Positions 7,450 through 8,424 of a DNA stretch of 8,424 nucleotides are shown here, piece after piece; the first letter of the stretch is position 1; every line of letters begins with the position of its first letter. A program made the translations under genes and the position numbers. The DNA is taken from assembly GCA_016209805.1 (NCBI GenBank), contig JACQVJ010000117.1:1-8424 (forward strand), given 5' to 3'. The notes under the pieces were generated by a model. The model had not been told where the DNA came from, did not search any database, and was given only the letters and a program-made list of their open reading frames with translations. The stretch comes from Ignavibacteriota bacterium. GTDB lineage: Bacteria > Bacteroidota > Ignavibacteria > UBA10030 > UBA6906.

Positions 7450-8310
7450 TCAAAAGTAATCCTCCTTCTTTGAAAGAAGGAGATCTGCTTTCTTCTTGGC
7501 AATCGCGTTCCCAAGCCGGAATGATGGCAGGACGTCAAGAGAGGTCTTTTGCACTGTGGAGAGGAGTTCTTCAAAGAGAGCCTCGTTCAAAGTCTGTGCG
7601 GCATAGGACTTCGCATAATACACATGCGTCATCAAGAACTTTCCCTCCGTAATCCGCAGTGCGGTTTCAAAGTGATCTCTCGAAAGCTCAGGATCTCCAC
7701 CAAGAATTTTTGGGCGACTGCCGTACAGCGTTCCCAAAAACAGATGTGCTCCCGCGTAGTAATATGTCGAGTCGACGGACGCTACGAAATCCATCATCGC
7801 TTCCACCTTCGGGAGCGCGGCAATAGCATCGATGTCGGTCAATGAAATATTAATGTAGCTTCCCCACGCGAAGGCAGTCCAGAAAATGCCCGGCACATCA
7901 TCTTTTGAAGCGCGGCTGAGCGCTGCTTTCCAATCATCCAACGAGCCGTCGAATGCCTTGGAAAGCTGGGAGTTTTGCCGGACGATACGGAGACCGTAAT
8001 CTCTGGCACGGAGATAAAACAACCGTGCTCTCTCCGGATCTTCATCTTCAACAAACCCGAGGGCATAACTTGCGTATCCCTCACTCACAAGTTTTAGCAG
8101 CTTTGTATTCTCCAGATCATTCTTTAACATCACTTCGAGAAGCTTGAGATTTCCGGGGATGGCTTGAGCGGCGAGTTGCAGGTCCTGCTCTTCCGTCAAC
8201 GCTTCGAAGCCATCCTCAACAATTCCTCCAACGGAACGAACAGCGATGGTTTGAATGCATCCGGAAAACAGTAGCACTGCACAACAACTGATGAAAGACG
8301 CGGTTTTCAC
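7450..8310 (-). CDS. tatT: TatT-family TRAP-associated lipoprotein (T component of a TPAT transporter)
   Basis: This 286-residue protein is a predicted outer-envelope lipoprotein. The N-terminus MKTASFISCCAVLLFSGCIQ is a lipoprotein signal, with Cys18 as the lipidated residue; the -3 position is Phe rather than the usual Leu. The rest is helical, with TPR-like helix pairs. The segments SEGYASYALGFVEDEDPERA (76-95), FWTAFAWGSYINIS (143-156) and HLFLGTLYGSRPKILGGDPE (189-208), followed by a DHFETALRI helix (212-220), fit the TatT family (PF16811). In T. pallidum TatT (Tp0956) forms a trimer with central pores and binds the receptor TatP, so it is thought to hand ligand to the TRAP receptor. It is the first gene of the operon, directly before dctP. 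The start is a GTG preceded immediately by an in-frame TGA (8313-8311), so it cannot be longer; no clear Shine-Dalgarno is seen. Assignment rests on these motifs plus the dctPQM context. Confidence 0.85.
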   Translation of the reverse strand: MKTASFISCCAVLLFSGCIQTIAVRSVGGIVEDGFEALTEEQDLQLAAQAIPGNLKLLEVMLKNDLENTKLLKLVSEGYASYALGFVEDEDPERARLFYLRARDYGLRIVRQNSQLSKAFDGSLDDWKAALSRASKDDVPGIFWTAFAWGSYINISLTDIDAIAALPKVEAMMDFVASVDSTYYYAGAHLFLGTLYGSRPKILGGDPELSRDHFETALRITEGKFLMTHVYYAKSYAAQTLNEALFEELLSTVQKTSLDVLPSFRLGNAIAKKKADLLLSKKEDYF

Positions 8311-8424
8311 TCAGAGTCATAATTGAATGTGCGGGGAAAAATATAGGCAAAATAATAGAAGATTCCAAAGGAGGGTGTTTTGCATGTGAGCTTAAAATAC
8401 TTTAATTTTGATTTAATTCGAGGA
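8311..8424. other. AT-rich upstream region of tatT, window edge
   Basis: The last 114 bases hold no supported gene on either strand. They are clearly richer in A and T than the genes, in keeping with a promoter region, and contain the candidate promoter listed separately. A gene further right cannot be seen. Confidence 0.5.
8338..8369 (-). promoter_or_regulatory. Candidate Bacteroidota-type promoter of the tatT-dctPQM operon
   Basis: On the minus strand TTTG (8369-8366) is followed after 20 bp by TATATTTT (8345-8338). This agrees with the -33 TTTG / -7 TAnnTTTG pattern of Bacteroidota sigma-70 promoters, with one mismatch at the last G. Transcription would begin about 20 nt before the GTG of tatT. 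The region is AT-rich, so chance matches are likely and the call is tentative. Confidence 0.3.

Overview
The window looks like part of a chromosome from the Bacteroidota/Ignavibacteriota (FCB) group. The main reason is the left edge, where a truncated protein ends in a textbook type IX secretion (T9SS) C-terminal sorting domain. Its opening motif, YPNPFNPTT, and later KVYDVLGNEVATLVN are typical of Ignavibacteria-like genomes. Base composition is moderate, roughly half GC by eye. No tRNA, rRNA, CRISPR array, insertion sequence or phage gene is visible. The exact genus cannot be read from the sequence.

Left part, + strand (1-3549): (i) the 3' end of a T9SS cargo gene; (ii) a GT-C membrane glycosyltransferase of the ArnT/PMT type, read from an ATG at 298 with a good ribosome binding site; (iii) a secreted glycoside-hydrolase-like GHL10 protein (relative of E. 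coli YddW/DigH) carrying an FnIII-like domain and a C-terminal beta domain that may be a degenerate T9SS tail. Together these suggest cell-envelope and surface functions, though they need not form one operon.

Right part, - strand (3550-8310): a compact, apparently co-transcribed set of five genes. In transcription order these are a TatT-family lipoprotein, the TRAP substrate-binding protein DctP, the small permease DctQ, the large permease DctM and an O-methyltransferase. The first four make a complete TPAT system (TPR-protein-associated TRAP transporter), the type first described in Treponema pallidum as TatT/TatP (Tp0956/Tp0957). Intergenic distances are 29 nt, a 4-nt ATGA overlap, 2 nt and 42 nt. 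A candidate Bacteroidota-type promoter lies just upstream of tatT.

The DctP protein has Trp at the place where classical TRAP binding proteins have the Arg that holds the ligand carboxylate. With TatT present, this suggests a cargo other than a C4-dicarboxylate or sialic acid, possibly hydrophobic. The two halves meet at 3549/3550, where the stop codons of the hydrolase and the methyltransferase directly abut, with no spacer and no obvious terminator. No wholly unknown system was found. The least explained points are the methyltransferase attached to the TPAT operon and the transporter's substrate.
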